This document shows, in pieces, positions 15,787 to 24,149 of a DNA stretch of 64,000 nt (positions are counted from its first letter, which is position 1; the number at the start of each line of letters is the position of its first letter). Location of the stretch: assembly GCA_020025205.1 (NCBI GenBank), contig JAHHSO010000005.1:24612-88611 (forward strand), read 5' to 3'. The DNA comes from Christensenellaceae bacterium. GTDB lineage: Bacteria > Bacillota > Clostridia > Christensenellales > Aristaeellaceae. Below the pieces are notes generated by a model. It saw nothing but the letters and a program-made list of their open reading frames with translations. It made no database searches and was not told the DNA's origin. The position numbers and the translations under genes are program-made.

Positions 15787-16671
15787 ATGATTCTGTTTCT
15801 CTCATACCTGATTAACGGTATCAGCCTGGGCAGCATCTATGCCATTATCGCTTTGGGCTATACAATGGTTTATGGTATTGCCAAGATGCTGAACTTTGCA
15901 CACGGCGATGTCATCATGATTGGTGCATATCTTTCATTCTGCGCAACGCAATATATGGGGCTTCCGGCTGTTGCGTCGGTTGTTTTGGCCGTGATGGTCT
16001 GCACGGCACTGGGCATCATCATCGAAGGCCTGGCCTATAAGCCGCTGCGGCAGGCGCCGTCTCTGGCTGTTCTGATTACGGCAATCGGAGTATCGTATTT
16101 CCTTCAGAATGTGGCGCTGCTGATCTGGGGATCGACGCCTAAGAATTTCGCATCTGTGGTCAGTTTGAGATCCGTGTCGCTGATGGATGGCCAGCTGCTT
16201 ATTTCAGGAGTCACCCTCGTGACCGTCCTTGCCAACATCATCATTATGGTGGGCTTGACGCTCTTTACAGGGCACACAAAAGTCGGAAAGGCCATGCGTG
16301 CTGTTTCTGAAGACAAGGGAGCGGCGGAGCTGATGGGAATCCATGTCAACAGGACGATTTCCATGACTTTTGCTATCGGTTCGGCGCTGGCGGCCATTGC
16401 AGGTGTGCTTCTTTGTTCGGCATACCCGACGCTTCAGCCGACGACAGGCTCCATGCCCGGCATCAAAGCATTTACTGCGGCGGTTTTCGGTGGTATCGGC
16501 TCCATTCCGGGGGCTATGATTGGCGGATTGCTGCTTGGCGTCATCGAGGTTCTGGGCAAGGCGTATGTGTCCACGGAGCTTGGAGATGCGTTCGTATTTG
16601 CTGTTCTGATTATTGTCCTGCTGGTCAAGCCGACCGGGCTGCTGGGCAAATCTGTGCGCGAGAAAGTTTGA
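15787..16671 (+). CDS. livH: Branched-chain amino acid-type ABC transporter permease LivH
   Basis: 294 residues, about eight membrane helices, with the LivH-type pattern: NGISLGSIYAIIALGYTMVYGIAKMLNFAHGD near the N-terminus (split here by the family's conserved G-Y-T-M-V-Y-G), RAVSEDKGAAELMGI (coupling loop) and FTAAVFGGIGSIPGAMIGG. ATG 15787 has GAGGTGA as SD; the frame is open further upstream through the terminator palindrome but without homology. Forms the membrane channel with LivM, which starts 10 bp later. Confidence 0.9.
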   Translation: MILFLSYLINGISLGSIYAIIALGYTMVYGIAKMLNFAHGDVIMIGAYLSFCATQYMGLPAVASVVLAVMVCTALGIIIEGLAYKPLRQAPSLAVLITAIGVSYFLQNVALLIWGSTPKNFASVVSLRSVSLMDGQLLISGVTLVTVLANIIIMVGLTLFTGHTKVGKAMRAVSEDKGAAELMGIHVNRTISMTFAIGSALAAIAGVLLCSAYPTLQPTTGSMPGIKAFTAAVFGGIGSIPGAMIGGLLLGVIEVLGKAYVSTELGDAFVFAVLIIVLLVKPTGLLGKSVREKV

Positions 16672-16680
16672 GGTGGGACA

Positions 16681-17721
16681 ATGAAAAACATGAGTGCAAA
16701 AACGAGAAGAAAGTTTCTGACTTATGCCATGGTCGTGTTGGCGTTCGTTGTCTGCCAGGTGCTGATTTCGCAGCGGCTCATGTCCAGATCTTTGAAAGGA
16801 CAGCTCATTCCGATTTGCGTGTACATTGTCATGGCGGTTTCTTTGAACCTGACGGTAGGCATTTCGGGCGAACTGAGTCTCGGACATGCAGGATTCATGA
16901 GTGTAGGCGCATTTACGGGCATTGTAACGGGCATGTGGCTTTCCAAAGGCATCGGGCTGGAAAACGGGACAGTGTGTCTGGTGCTGAGCATTTTAGCAGG
17001 CGGTGTGTCTGCGGGGATTGCTGGTGTTCTGATCGGCATTCCGGTTTTGCGTCTGAGAGGGGATTATCTGGCCATCGTCACGCTGGCTTTTGGTGAGATC
17101 ATCAGGAATGTTGTGAACTGCCTGTATATCTCGGTGGATGGACGCCATGTGCATGCTGCGTTCAACAATCCCAATGTACCGGGGAAACTGATCGTCAACG
17201 GCCCTGCTGGCGCAACCGGCGTGATGAAGCTTTCGACGTTTCCGATGGGATTTGTGCTGGTGATGTTCACGCTTGTGGTTGTGCTCAATCTGATTGACAG
17301 CCGTTCCGGGCGTGCAATCATGGCAATTCGCGATAACAGAATTGCGGCAGAAGCCATGGGGCTGAACGTGACTAAGTATAAGATGATGGCATTTGTTGTC
17401 TCTGCTGTGCTGGCGGGCATGGCAGGCGCGCTTTATGGCCTCAACTATTCCACTGTTACCGCGTCCAAGTTTAAGTTTGATACATCCATTCTGGTTCTGG
17501 TGTTTGTGGTGTTGGGCGGCATCGGCAACATCCCAGGTTCTGTCATATCGGCTGCGCTTTTGACTGTTTTGCCGGAGCTGCTTCGCGCGTTTTCAAATTA
17601 CAGGATGCTTATTTACGCTGTCGTCCTGATTCTGGTGATGCTGATGACCAATAATCAGACCCTGAGAAGCACTGCCAAGCGGATGATTCCGGCGAAATTC
17701 AGGAAGGAGGAAAGGTCATGA
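16681..17721 (+). CDS. livM: Branched-chain amino acid-type ABC transporter permease LivM
   Basis: 346 residues with an N-terminal helix then the LivM core: SLNLTVGISGELSLGHAGFM, LRGDYLAIVTLAFGEIIRNV, AIRDNRIAAEAMGLNV (coupling loop) and LVFVVLGGIGNIPGSVI. ATG preceded by GAGGTGGGACA. The last four bases overlap the livG start (ATGA). Confidence 0.9.
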   Translation: MKNMSAKTRRKFLTYAMVVLAFVVCQVLISQRLMSRSLKGQLIPICVYIVMAVSLNLTVGISGELSLGHAGFMSVGAFTGIVTGMWLSKGIGLENGTVCLVLSILAGGVSAGIAGVLIGIPVLRLRGDYLAIVTLAFGEIIRNVVNCLYISVDGRHVHAAFNNPNVPGKLIVNGPAGATGVMKLSTFPMGFVLVMFTLVVVLNLIDSRSGRAIMAIRDNRIAAEAMGLNVTKYKMMAFVVSAVLAGMAGALYGLNYSTVTASKFKFDTSILVLVFVVLGGIGNIPGSVISAALLTVLPELLRAFSNYRMLIYAVVLILVMLMTNNQTLRSTAKRMIPAKFRKEERS

Positions 17722-18572
17722 CACAGAAAAAGCGACATTCCAGCACAAAGATGGTGCCTGCGCCCAGTCAGGGTATCATTCCTGAGCGTGACCTGAGCGA
17801 GCGTCCTGTGCTGGAGGCACGCCATCTGGGCATTGATTTCGGCGGCCTGCATGCGGTTGAAGATTTTAACCTCATCATCGGCAAAACGGAAATTGCCGGA
17901 TTGATTGGCCCGAATGGGGCGGGAAAGACGACTGTTTTTAATCTCCTGACCAAGGTGTATCAGCCGACGATGGGCAGCATTCTGCTGAACGGACACGATA
18001 TGGCGGGGATGAATACGGCACAGGCCAACCGGCTTGGCATAGCGCGAACATTCCAAAATATTCGGCTGTTTGATCACATGACGGTTGAGGATAATGTGCG
18101 CATTGGCCTGCACAACCAGACACGCTATGGCATGACATCCGGCATCTTTCGCCTGCCGTCATACTGGAGAGGCGAACGTGAGATGCACGAGCGGGCAATG
18201 GAATTGCTGGAGCTGTTTGACATGCAGGGGCTGGCGAAGCATTCGGCGGGGTCTTTGCCATATGGCGCACAAAGAAGGCTTGAAATTGTTCGTGCGCTGG
18301 CGACCAATCCGTCAATCCTGCTGCTGGATGAACCGGCAGCCGGCATGAATCCGCACGAGACAGACGAATTGATGAACAATATTCTTAAAATTCGCGATCA
18401 GTTTCATATCGCCATCATGCTCATTGAGCACGATATGAATCTGGTGATGGGGATTTGCGAAGGCATTTGTGTTTTGAACTACGGCAAGATCATTGCCAAA
18501 GGAACAGCAAAGGAAATCCAGAATAATCCGGCGGTTATCGAAGCCTATCTGGGCAAACAGAAGGAGGCATAA
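17718..18572 (+). CDS. livG: ABC transporter ATP-binding protein LivG
   Basis: 284 residues. Walker A GPNGAGKTT (about residue 60), Walker B LLLDEPAAGMNP, signature SLPYGAQRRLEI (a variant of the LivG SYGxQRRLEI form) and an H-loop LIEHDMNLVM. The first 30 residues (basic, Ser/Pro-rich) extend beyond the usual LivG start at VLEARHLGIDFGG. Energises import with LivF. Start overlaps livM; livF follows after 2 bp. Confidence 0.92.
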   Translation: MTQKKRHSSTKMVPAPSQGIIPERDLSERPVLEARHLGIDFGGLHAVEDFNLIIGKTEIAGLIGPNGAGKTTVFNLLTKVYQPTMGSILLNGHDMAGMNTAQANRLGIARTFQNIRLFDHMTVEDNVRIGLHNQTRYGMTSGIFRLPSYWRGEREMHERAMELLELFDMQGLAKHSAGSLPYGAQRRLEIVRALATNPSILLLDEPAAGMNPHETDELMNNILKIRDQFHIAIMLIEHDMNLVMGICEGICVLNYGKIIAKGTAKEIQNNPAVIEAYLGKQKEA

Positions 18573-18574
18573 AC

Positions 18575-19273
18575 ATGCTGAAAGTTGAGAATCTTCATGT
18601 TTATTACGGCAGCATTCATGCGCTGAAAGGGATTTCCTTCGAGGTCAATGAGGGTGAAATTGTCACGCTGATTGGCGCAAACGGGGCAGGAAAATCCACA
18701 ACGCTCAATACAATAGGCGGGCTTTTGAAGCCGAAGAGCGGAAGCGTGATTTTTGAAGGACAAAATGTGACGGCAATGCCGGGAAGCAGAGTGGTTTCCC
18801 TTGGCCTTGCGCTGTGCCCGGAAGGACGGCGCATCTTTCAACAGATGACTGTTCGTGAGAATTTGGAGATGGGCGGATATACTCGGCCGGCGGGGGAAAT
18901 TGCGGCATCTTTGGAGAGTGTGTTTGAACGTTTTCCAAGGTTGAAAGAGCGGCAGAAGCAGATAGCGGGCACACTTTCCGGCGGTGAACAGCAGATGCTG
19001 GCGATGGGACGCGCGCTGATGAGCAAACCACGGCTTTTGATGCTGGATGAACCGTCCATGGGTCTGGCTCCGATTCTTGTTGAGCAGATTTTTGAAATCA
19101 TAGGCGAACTCAACAGGGCCGGAACAACGATTCTGTTGGTTGAACAAAATGCACAGATGGCACTGTCCATTGCAGATCATGCCTATGTGATGGAGACGGG
19201 AAACATTGTCAAGTTCGGGGATGCAAAAGCGCTGATGGACGATGCGGATGTCAAAAAAGCATATCTGGGATAA
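18575..19273 (+). CDS. livF: ABC transporter ATP-binding protein LivF
   Basis: 232 residues, the standard LivF length: Walker A GANGAGKST, LCPEGRRIFQQMTVRENLEMGG, signature TLSGGEQQMLAMGRAL, Walker B LLMLDEPSMGLAP and LLVEQNAQMAL. Last gene of the transporter operon; AAGGAGG SD overlaps the end of livG. A pyrimidine-rich stretch after the stop could end transcription, but no convincing hairpin was found. Confidence 0.92.
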   Translation: MLKVENLHVYYGSIHALKGISFEVNEGEIVTLIGANGAGKSTTLNTIGGLLKPKSGSVIFEGQNVTAMPGSRVVSLGLALCPEGRRIFQQMTVRENLEMGGYTRPAGEIAASLESVFERFPRLKERQKQIAGTLSGGEQQMLAMGRALMSKPRLLMLDEPSMGLAPILVEQIFEIIGELNRAGTTILLVEQNAQMALSIADHAYVMETGNIVKFGDAKALMDDADVKKAYLG

Positions 19274-19425
19274 ATTTTTAAGAGGAGCAGCTGCAGCCTG
19301 CCCTTCTTTTCTTTTTTGCGAGGATGTACTAACGGCAGGAGATTTCAAAAAAGCCTAGAATGAATAAAGCAGATGGTTTTGTTATTAGAGGCGATTAACA
19401 GGGAAGGAAGGCAGAAGGAAAAGAG

Positions 19426-20271
19426 ATGCGGTTCACCAAAATGCACGGCCTTGGCAATGACTATGTGTTTGTGAACACGTTTGAAGAACAGGTGGATGAT
19501 CCGGGGGCACTGGCTGTTGACATCAGCGACCGGCATACGGGCATCGGAAGCGATGGCCTTGTGCTGATTGGGCCAAGCCGTGCGGCGGATTTTAAAATGA
19601 CCATGTTCAACAGCGATGGATCACGCGGCGCGATGTGCGGCAATGCAGCGCGCTGTGTGGGCAGGTATGTTTATGAACGCGGGCTGACGAAACAGACAGA
19701 ATTTGTACTGGAAACCGATGCTGGAAGGAGACCGGTCAGCCTCTTTTTGGATGGCGGTCAGGTTGTATCCGTTCAGGTGGATATGGGCAGCCCGATAACG
19801 GACTGCGAGCGTGTGCCCTGCCGCTTGGGAAAGGGCAGAATGCTGGAGGTGCCGATTACCGTGCAGGACAGAACGTTCCTTGTAACGCCTGTTTCCGTAG
19901 GCAATCCGCATGCAGTCATCCTGATGGAAGAACCGATTGAAGGGCTGGATATTGGGCAATATGGCCCGCTGCTGGAGCATCATCCGGCTTTTCCGCAACA
20001 AGTGAATATTGAATGGGTGAATGTACTCTCGCCGGACCGGCTGCGAATGCGCGTTTGGGAGAGAGGCAGCGGAGAAACGCAGGCCTGCGGCACGGGTGCC
20101 TGCGCGGCGCTGACGGCGGCGTATCTGTGCGGAAAGACGGAAAAGCACGCAGTGGTGGAACTTCCCGGAGGAGAGCTGGATATACTCTTTGCCGATCACT
20201 TGTTCATGACAGGTCCGGCGGTCTTTGTGTTTGACGGAACATACGAAGAGAAAGCGAGGGAAAACCCATGA
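19426..20271 (+). CDS. dapF: Diaminopimelate epimerase
   Basis: 281 residues with the family's N-terminal MRFTKMHGLGNDYVFV, the first catalytic cysteine in MCGNAARCVGRY (about residue 70) and the second in GETQACGTGACAAL (about 220). It converts LL- to meso-diaminopimelate for lysine and peptidoglycan synthesis. SD GAAGGAAAAGAG. The stop overlaps the start of the HD-domain gene (ATGA), so the pair is translationally coupled. 150 bases separate it from livF. Confidence 0.95.
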   Translation: MRFTKMHGLGNDYVFVNTFEEQVDDPGALAVDISDRHTGIGSDGLVLIGPSRAADFKMTMFNSDGSRGAMCGNAARCVGRYVYERGLTKQTEFVLETDAGRRPVSLFLDGGQVVSVQVDMGSPITDCERVPCRLGKGRMLEVPITVQDRTFLVTPVSVGNPHAVILMEEPIEGLDIGQYGPLLEHHPAFPQQVNIEWVNVLSPDRLRMRVWERGSGETQACGTGACAALTAAYLCGKTEKHAVVELPGGELDILFADHLFMTGPAVFVFDGTYEEKARENP

Positions 20272-20864
20272 CGCTGGTGACTCGAGCGATGATTTTTGCT
20301 GCGGAAGCGCATGATGGCGATGTGCGCAAAGGTTCACAGGCGCCATATATTGTGCACCCGATGGAAGCGATGGCGATTGCTTCGTCCATCACGGAAGACC
20401 CGGAGGTTTTGGCGGCAGCGGCGCTGCATGATGTGGCAGAAGATTGCGGAATCACGCGCGAGGAGCTTACGATGCGCTTTGGCGAGAGAGTTGCCAATCT
20501 GGTCATGGCAGAAAGTCAGATTCAGAAGGGCGATCCCTGTGCGAGCTGGGATGACCGCAAACGCCGGGCGCTTGAACGGCTTGAACAGGCTGGTCGAGAT
20601 GAAAAAATCATAGCATTGGCGGACAAGCTGAGCAATATGCGCGCAATTAACCGTGATTTTGAGCGCGATGGGGAGAAGATGTTCTTAAAATTTCATCAGA
20701 CAGACAGAAGATGTCACGCATGGTATTACAGAAACTGTGTTGAAAGGCTGAGGGATGAGTTGGGCGATACGCAGGCGTTTCGGGAATTGGCCATGCGTGT
20801 CAATCGCGTATTCGAAGGGGTTCAGAGCCAGCCGCCAGGGGTTGAAAAGCGCTGTGCGGTTTGA
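20268..20864 (+). CDS. HD-domain hydrolase of the SpoT/MESH1 type
   Basis: 198 residues. A RelA/SpoT-like hydrolase domain: AMIFAAEAHDGDVRKGSQAPYIVHP (first metal His in the AHxG and PYIxHP motifs, split by RKG), AALHDVAEDCG (HD pair plus Glu-Asp) and LADKLSNMRAI. Small stand-alone proteins of this type hydrolyse (p)ppGpp or related nucleotides; no synthetase domain is present. Coupled to dapF, which is not a known functional partner. Followed by a terminator. Confidence 0.75.
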   Translation: MTLVTRAMIFAAEAHDGDVRKGSQAPYIVHPMEAMAIASSITEDPEVLAAAALHDVAEDCGITREELTMRFGERVANLVMAESQIQKGDPCASWDDRKRRALERLEQAGRDEKIIALADKLSNMRAINRDFERDGEKMFLKFHQTDRRCHAWYYRNCVERLRDELGDTQAFRELAMRVNRVFEGVQSQPPGVEKRCAV

Positions 20865-20883
20865 ATGGCCAGATAAAGAATGA

Positions 20884-20915
20884 AAAGAAGCTGCCTGAGC
20901 GGCTTCTTTTTTTGC
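20884..20915 (+). terminator. Terminator of dapF-HD
   Basis: AAAAGAAGC...GCTTCTTTTTTT hairpin. Confidence 0.85.
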
Positions 20916-21089
20916 TGCGGATGTTTGCAGCGTTGAGATGGAGGATAGCGGTCAGGCTATCTGGTCGGCAAGGGGAAAAACAGGTTTTGACGCATTGATG
21001 CGGCGCATCAATTTGTTCTTCGGCGGGATGGACAAACCGGGCGTTACTGTCAGTCTGCATCTGGGGACGATGAATAAATAATTCGATAT

Positions 21090-21137
21090 AAAAAGAGTGC
21101 CAAAACCTGGACACTGCATGGTTTTAGCACTCTTTTA
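21090..21137 (-). terminator. Terminator of csoR-copA (symmetrical)
   Basis: Minus strand: AAAAGAGTGCTAAAACC pairs with GGTTTTGGCACTCTTTTT around a 12-base loop. Confidence 0.85.
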
Positions 21138-21151
21138 TACGCTTGGGGAAA

Positions 21152-21361
21152 TTAGTCGATGGACAGTACCTTGTAGTCCTTGTCTTCGACGGCCTTGCGG
21201 AGAATGGAATCTTCCACAGCTTTGTTAAGGGTCACAACAGCCGTGCCGGATACATGGCTGACCTCAGCGCCTGCCACACCGTCAATGGCTTCAAGCGCCT
21301 TTTTGACTGCTGCTTCGCAGTGGCCGCACATCATGCCTTCAATTTTCATCGTCTTTTCCAT
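21152..21361 (-). CDS. Possible independently translated CopZ-like copper chaperone inside copA
   Basis: The last 69 codons of copA form a complete CopZ-size heavy-metal domain (MEKTMKIEGMMCGHCEAAVK...). On the mRNA, AAGGAGG (21376-21370) stands exactly 8 bases before the in-frame ATG at 21361-21359, as good an SD as any in the window. Initiation there would give a free Cu(I) chaperone from the same transcript as the pump. The sequence shows the signal; that it is used is inference. Confidence 0.5.
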   Translation of the reverse strand: MEKTMKIEGMMCGHCEAAVKKALEAIDGVAGAEVSHVSGTAVVTLNKAVEDSILRKAVEDKDYKVLSID

Positions 21362-23656
21362 CGTTTTAACCTCCTTGTGTTTGTGGTGTTTGATTTTTTT
21401 ATCTTTACTCGCGTCATGCAGCTTAAACAGGTTCAGCCGCAGGGCGTTTGTGACGACACAGAAGCTCGACAGGCTCATTGCTGCCGCGCCGAACATCGGG
21501 TTGAGCTTGAGTCCGAACAGCGGATAAAACACGCCGGCTGCCAGCGGAATGCCGATGGTGTTATAGAAAAATGCCCAGAAGAGGTTTTCGTGAATGTTGC
21601 GCAGCGTTGCGCGGCTCAGGCGGACGGCGGCCGGTACATCGGACAGGCGGCTGTTGATGAGCACTACGTCCGCAGCGTCAATGGCAACGTCTGTTCCGGC
21701 GCCAATAGCAATGCCGATGTCGGCACGGGTGAGGGCAGGAGCATCATTGATGCCATCGCCGACCATGGCGACCTTGCCCTGACGCTGCAGACTGCGAATG
21801 ACGGCCTCCTTTCCATCGGGCAGAACGCCTGCTGCGACTTCATCTACGCCCGCCTGACGACCGATAGCGCGGGCGGTGCGCTCGTTGTCGCCTGTCAGCA
21901 TAACAACACGAATGCCCATGTTTTGAAGGGCTTTGATGGCGGACGGACTGTCTGCCTTAATGACATCGGCGACAGCGATCATGCCCAGAAGCTTTCCGCC
22001 CAGCGCAAAGAACAGCGGTGTTTTGCCATCTTCGGAGAGCAGATTAGCCTGATTACGCATGTCTTCGGAGAGCGGCACGATGGAGGAAATGAATTTCTGG
22101 CTGCCGCCCATCAACGTTTTTCCATCCAGTGCAGCACTCAAGCCGTTGCCTGGCAAAGCTTTGAAATTCGTTACTTCGGCAGAAATGAGCTTTTTTTCCT
22201 GAGCACAAGCCATTATGGCCCGCGCCAGAGGATGCTCACTGTGTGATTCCAGAGCTGCGGCATATTGAAGCAGGTCATCCTGTGTGATGCTGCCGGAGGG
22301 AAGAATGTCAGTGACGCGCGGTTCACCTTTGGTGATGGTACCGGTCTTATCCAGCGCAACGATTTCGACTTTTCCGGTTTGTTCAAGGGATACGGCGGTT
22401 TTAAAGAGAATGCCATTCTTGGCGCCCATGCCATTGCCAACCATGATGGCGACCGGCGTTGCAAGACCCAGCGCACAGGGACAGCTGATGACCAGCACGG
22501 AGATGCCGCGAGCCAGCGCAAATCCGATCTCCTTGCCTGCAATCAGCCAGACAAGCGTGGTGACGATAGAGATGGCGATGACAGCCGGCACGAAAACACC
22601 GGACACCTTGTCTGCAATTTTAGCAATGGGTGCTTTGGTCGCGGCGGCATCAGAAACCATTTTGACGATCTGGGAGAGCGTCGTGTCTTCGCCAACGCGG
22701 GTAGCTTCACAGCGCAGGAAGCCGGACTGGTTGACTGTTGCCGCGGAAACACTGTCGCCCTCCGCCTTGTCTACGGGGATAGATTCGCCTGTCAGCGCGG
22801 ATTCGTTGACCGCGCTCTCTCCAGAGAGCACCACGCCGTCTACAGGAATGTTTTCCCCCGGACGAACAGAAAAGATGTCGCCCTTTTTGACCTGAGAGAT
22901 GGGCACTGTGACTTCCTTGCCGTCTCGAATGAGTGTTGCTGTTTGGGGAGCAAGCTTCATCAGGCTGCGCAAAGCATCGGTTGTCTTGCCCTTGGAACGC
23001 GCCTCAAGCATTTTGCCCACGGTAATGAGGGCAAGGATCATGGCGGCGGATTCGAAGTAAAATTCGTGTACGTAGTGCATCGCACCTGCGAGATCTCCGC
23101 GGGCTTGAGCGCCCGTCATGGCAAATAGTGCGTAGGTGCTGTAAACAAAGGAAGCGGTGGAGCCCAGCGCGACAAGCGTATCCATATTCGGGGATTTGTG
23201 CAGGAGACTTTTAAAACCGCTGATGAAGAATTTCTGGTTGATGACCATGACGATGGCGGAAAGCACCAGCTGCAGCAGCCCAAGCGCTACGGGGTTATGG
23301 TCAAAGAAAGCGGGAGCAGGCCAGCCCCACATGGCATAGCCCATTGAGAAATACATGAGCACCAGAAGAAAGCCGAGCGAAGCAATCAGGCGGCGCTTGA
23401 GCACCGGCGTTTCGTGATCGGCAAGAGCCTCTTCGTCCATGGAAGAAGTGCTTTCTGCGCCTTTGACAGAAGCACCGTAACCGGCGGCTTGAACAGCGGC
23501 GATGATCGTTTGCGGATCAGCGGTGCCTTCCACGCCCATGGTGTTGGTGAGCAAACTGACCGAGCAGCTCTTGACGCCGGGCACTTGGGAAACAGCCTTT
23601 TCCACGCGGGTGCTGCATGCTGCGCAGCTCATGCCGGTGACGTTGAATTGATCCAT
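21152..23656 (-). CDS. copA: Copper-exporting P1B-type ATPase with C-terminal CopZ-like domain
   Basis: 834 residues. An N-terminal heavy-metal-associated domain with GMSCAAC, eight membrane helices, the intramembrane metal site CPCALGLATP, phosphorylation site DKTGT, SEHPLA (the His-Pro of P1B pumps) and GDGINDAPAL; this is the Cu(I) class. After the last helices come a His/Lys-rich linker (KHHKHKEVK) and a second complete heavy-metal domain with GMMCGHC, an uncommon position. Within the linker a perfect AAGGAGG and an in-frame ATG (21361) could start a separate 69-residue CopZ. Start 23656 is chosen over 23659 for SD spacing. Second gene of the csoR operon, 18 bp after csoR. Confidence 0.92.
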   Translation of the reverse strand: MDQFNVTGMSCAACSTRVEKAVSQVPGVKSCSVSLLTNTMGVEGTADPQTIIAAVQAAGYGASVKGAESTSSMDEEALADHETPVLKRRLIASLGFLLVLMYFSMGYAMWGWPAPAFFDHNPVALGLLQLVLSAIVMVINQKFFISGFKSLLHKSPNMDTLVALGSTASFVYSTYALFAMTGAQARGDLAGAMHYVHEFYFESAAMILALITVGKMLEARSKGKTTDALRSLMKLAPQTATLIRDGKEVTVPISQVKKGDIFSVRPGENIPVDGVVLSGESAVNESALTGESIPVDKAEGDSVSAATVNQSGFLRCEATRVGEDTTLSQIVKMVSDAAATKAPIAKIADKVSGVFVPAVIAISIVTTLVWLIAGKEIGFALARGISVLVISCPCALGLATPVAIMVGNGMGAKNGILFKTAVSLEQTGKVEIVALDKTGTITKGEPRVTDILPSGSITQDDLLQYAAALESHSEHPLARAIMACAQEKKLISAEVTNFKALPGNGLSAALDGKTLMGGSQKFISSIVPLSEDMRNQANLLSEDGKTPLFFALGGKLLGMIAVADVIKADSPSAIKALQNMGIRVVMLTGDNERTARAIGRQAGVDEVAAGVLPDGKEAVIRSLQRQGKVAMVGDGINDAPALTRADIGIAIGAGTDVAIDAADVVLINSRLSDVPAAVRLSRATLRNIHENLFWAFFYNTIGIPLAAGVFYPLFGLKLNPMFGAAAMSLSSFCVVTNALRLNLFKLHDASKDKKIKHHKHKEVKTMEKTMKIEGMMCGHCEAAVKKALEAIDGVAGAEVSHVSGTAVVTLNKAVEDSILRKAVEDKDYKVLSID

Positions 23657-23673
23657 CATACACCTCCTGAAAA

Positions 23674-23982
23674 TTATTTCATCAGTTTTTGAAGGGTGTT
23701 GAGAAGTTCATCGAGTGTTTCATCCCGGCCTTCGCGGATATCGCGGGCGACACAGGTTTTGATGTGGTTGGAGAGCAGAACTTTATTAAAGCTGTTCAGG
23801 GCGGCGCCGGCAGCGGCGGCCTGGGTGAGGATGTCAGGACAGTAAGCTCCTCTTTCGACCATACCGCGGATACCGCGAATCTGACCTTCAATGCGGCTGA
23901 GCCTGTTCAACAGGTCGCGCAGTTCCTGCTCACTGCGATCCTTATGTTCGTGTATATAGCAGCAGGACTTTTCTTCACGCAT
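23674..23982 (-). CDS. csoR: CsoR-family copper-sensing repressor
   Basis: 102 residues, all-helical DUF156 family. RLSRIEGQIRGIRGMVERGAYC carries the first copper ligand Cys, and NHIKTC supplies the His and second Cys, the C-H-C set of Cu(I)-responsive CsoR. Apo-CsoR represses and copper releases it from DNA. An extra CC and HEH near the N-terminus may add metal affinity. The ATG at 23982 lies 7 bases after GAGG. Its own promoter contains a CsoR-type palindrome, so csoR-copA is autoregulated. Confidence 0.92.
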   Translation of the reverse strand: MREEKSCCYIHEHKDRSEQELRDLLNRLSRIEGQIRGIRGMVERGAYCPDILTQAAAAGAALNSFNKVLLSNHIKTCVARDIREGRDETLDELLNTLQKLMK

Positions 23983-24006
23983 CATATCACCTCAACTTCT
24001 GAGCAT

Positions 24007-24035
24007 ATTATATACCCCATGGGGGTATATAGCAA
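24007..24035 (-). promoter_or_regulatory. csoR-copA promoter with embedded CsoR operator
   Basis: Minus strand TTGCTA (24035-24030), 17-bp spacer, TATAAT (24012-24007). The spacer is filled by a palindrome with 10-bp arms (TATATACCCC at 24009-24018, GGGGTATATA at 24022-24031) around ATG, matching the G/C-tract flanked by TAT of known CsoR sites. Confidence 0.88.
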
Positions 24036-24110
24036 GAGGGTTTTGAAAAAATTTTAAGGCTTGCGCCATGTGGATTTGACACATAGTTTGTGCATTAGAC
24101 GGTGAAATAT

Positions 24111-24142
24111 AAAAAAACAGCCTCAGATTTTTCTGGGCTGTG
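24111..24142 (-). terminator. Terminator of mnmG
   Basis: Minus strand: ACAGCCCAGA / TCTGAGGCTGT hairpin then TTTTTTT. Confidence 0.8.
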
Positions 24143-24149
24143 TGGAAAA

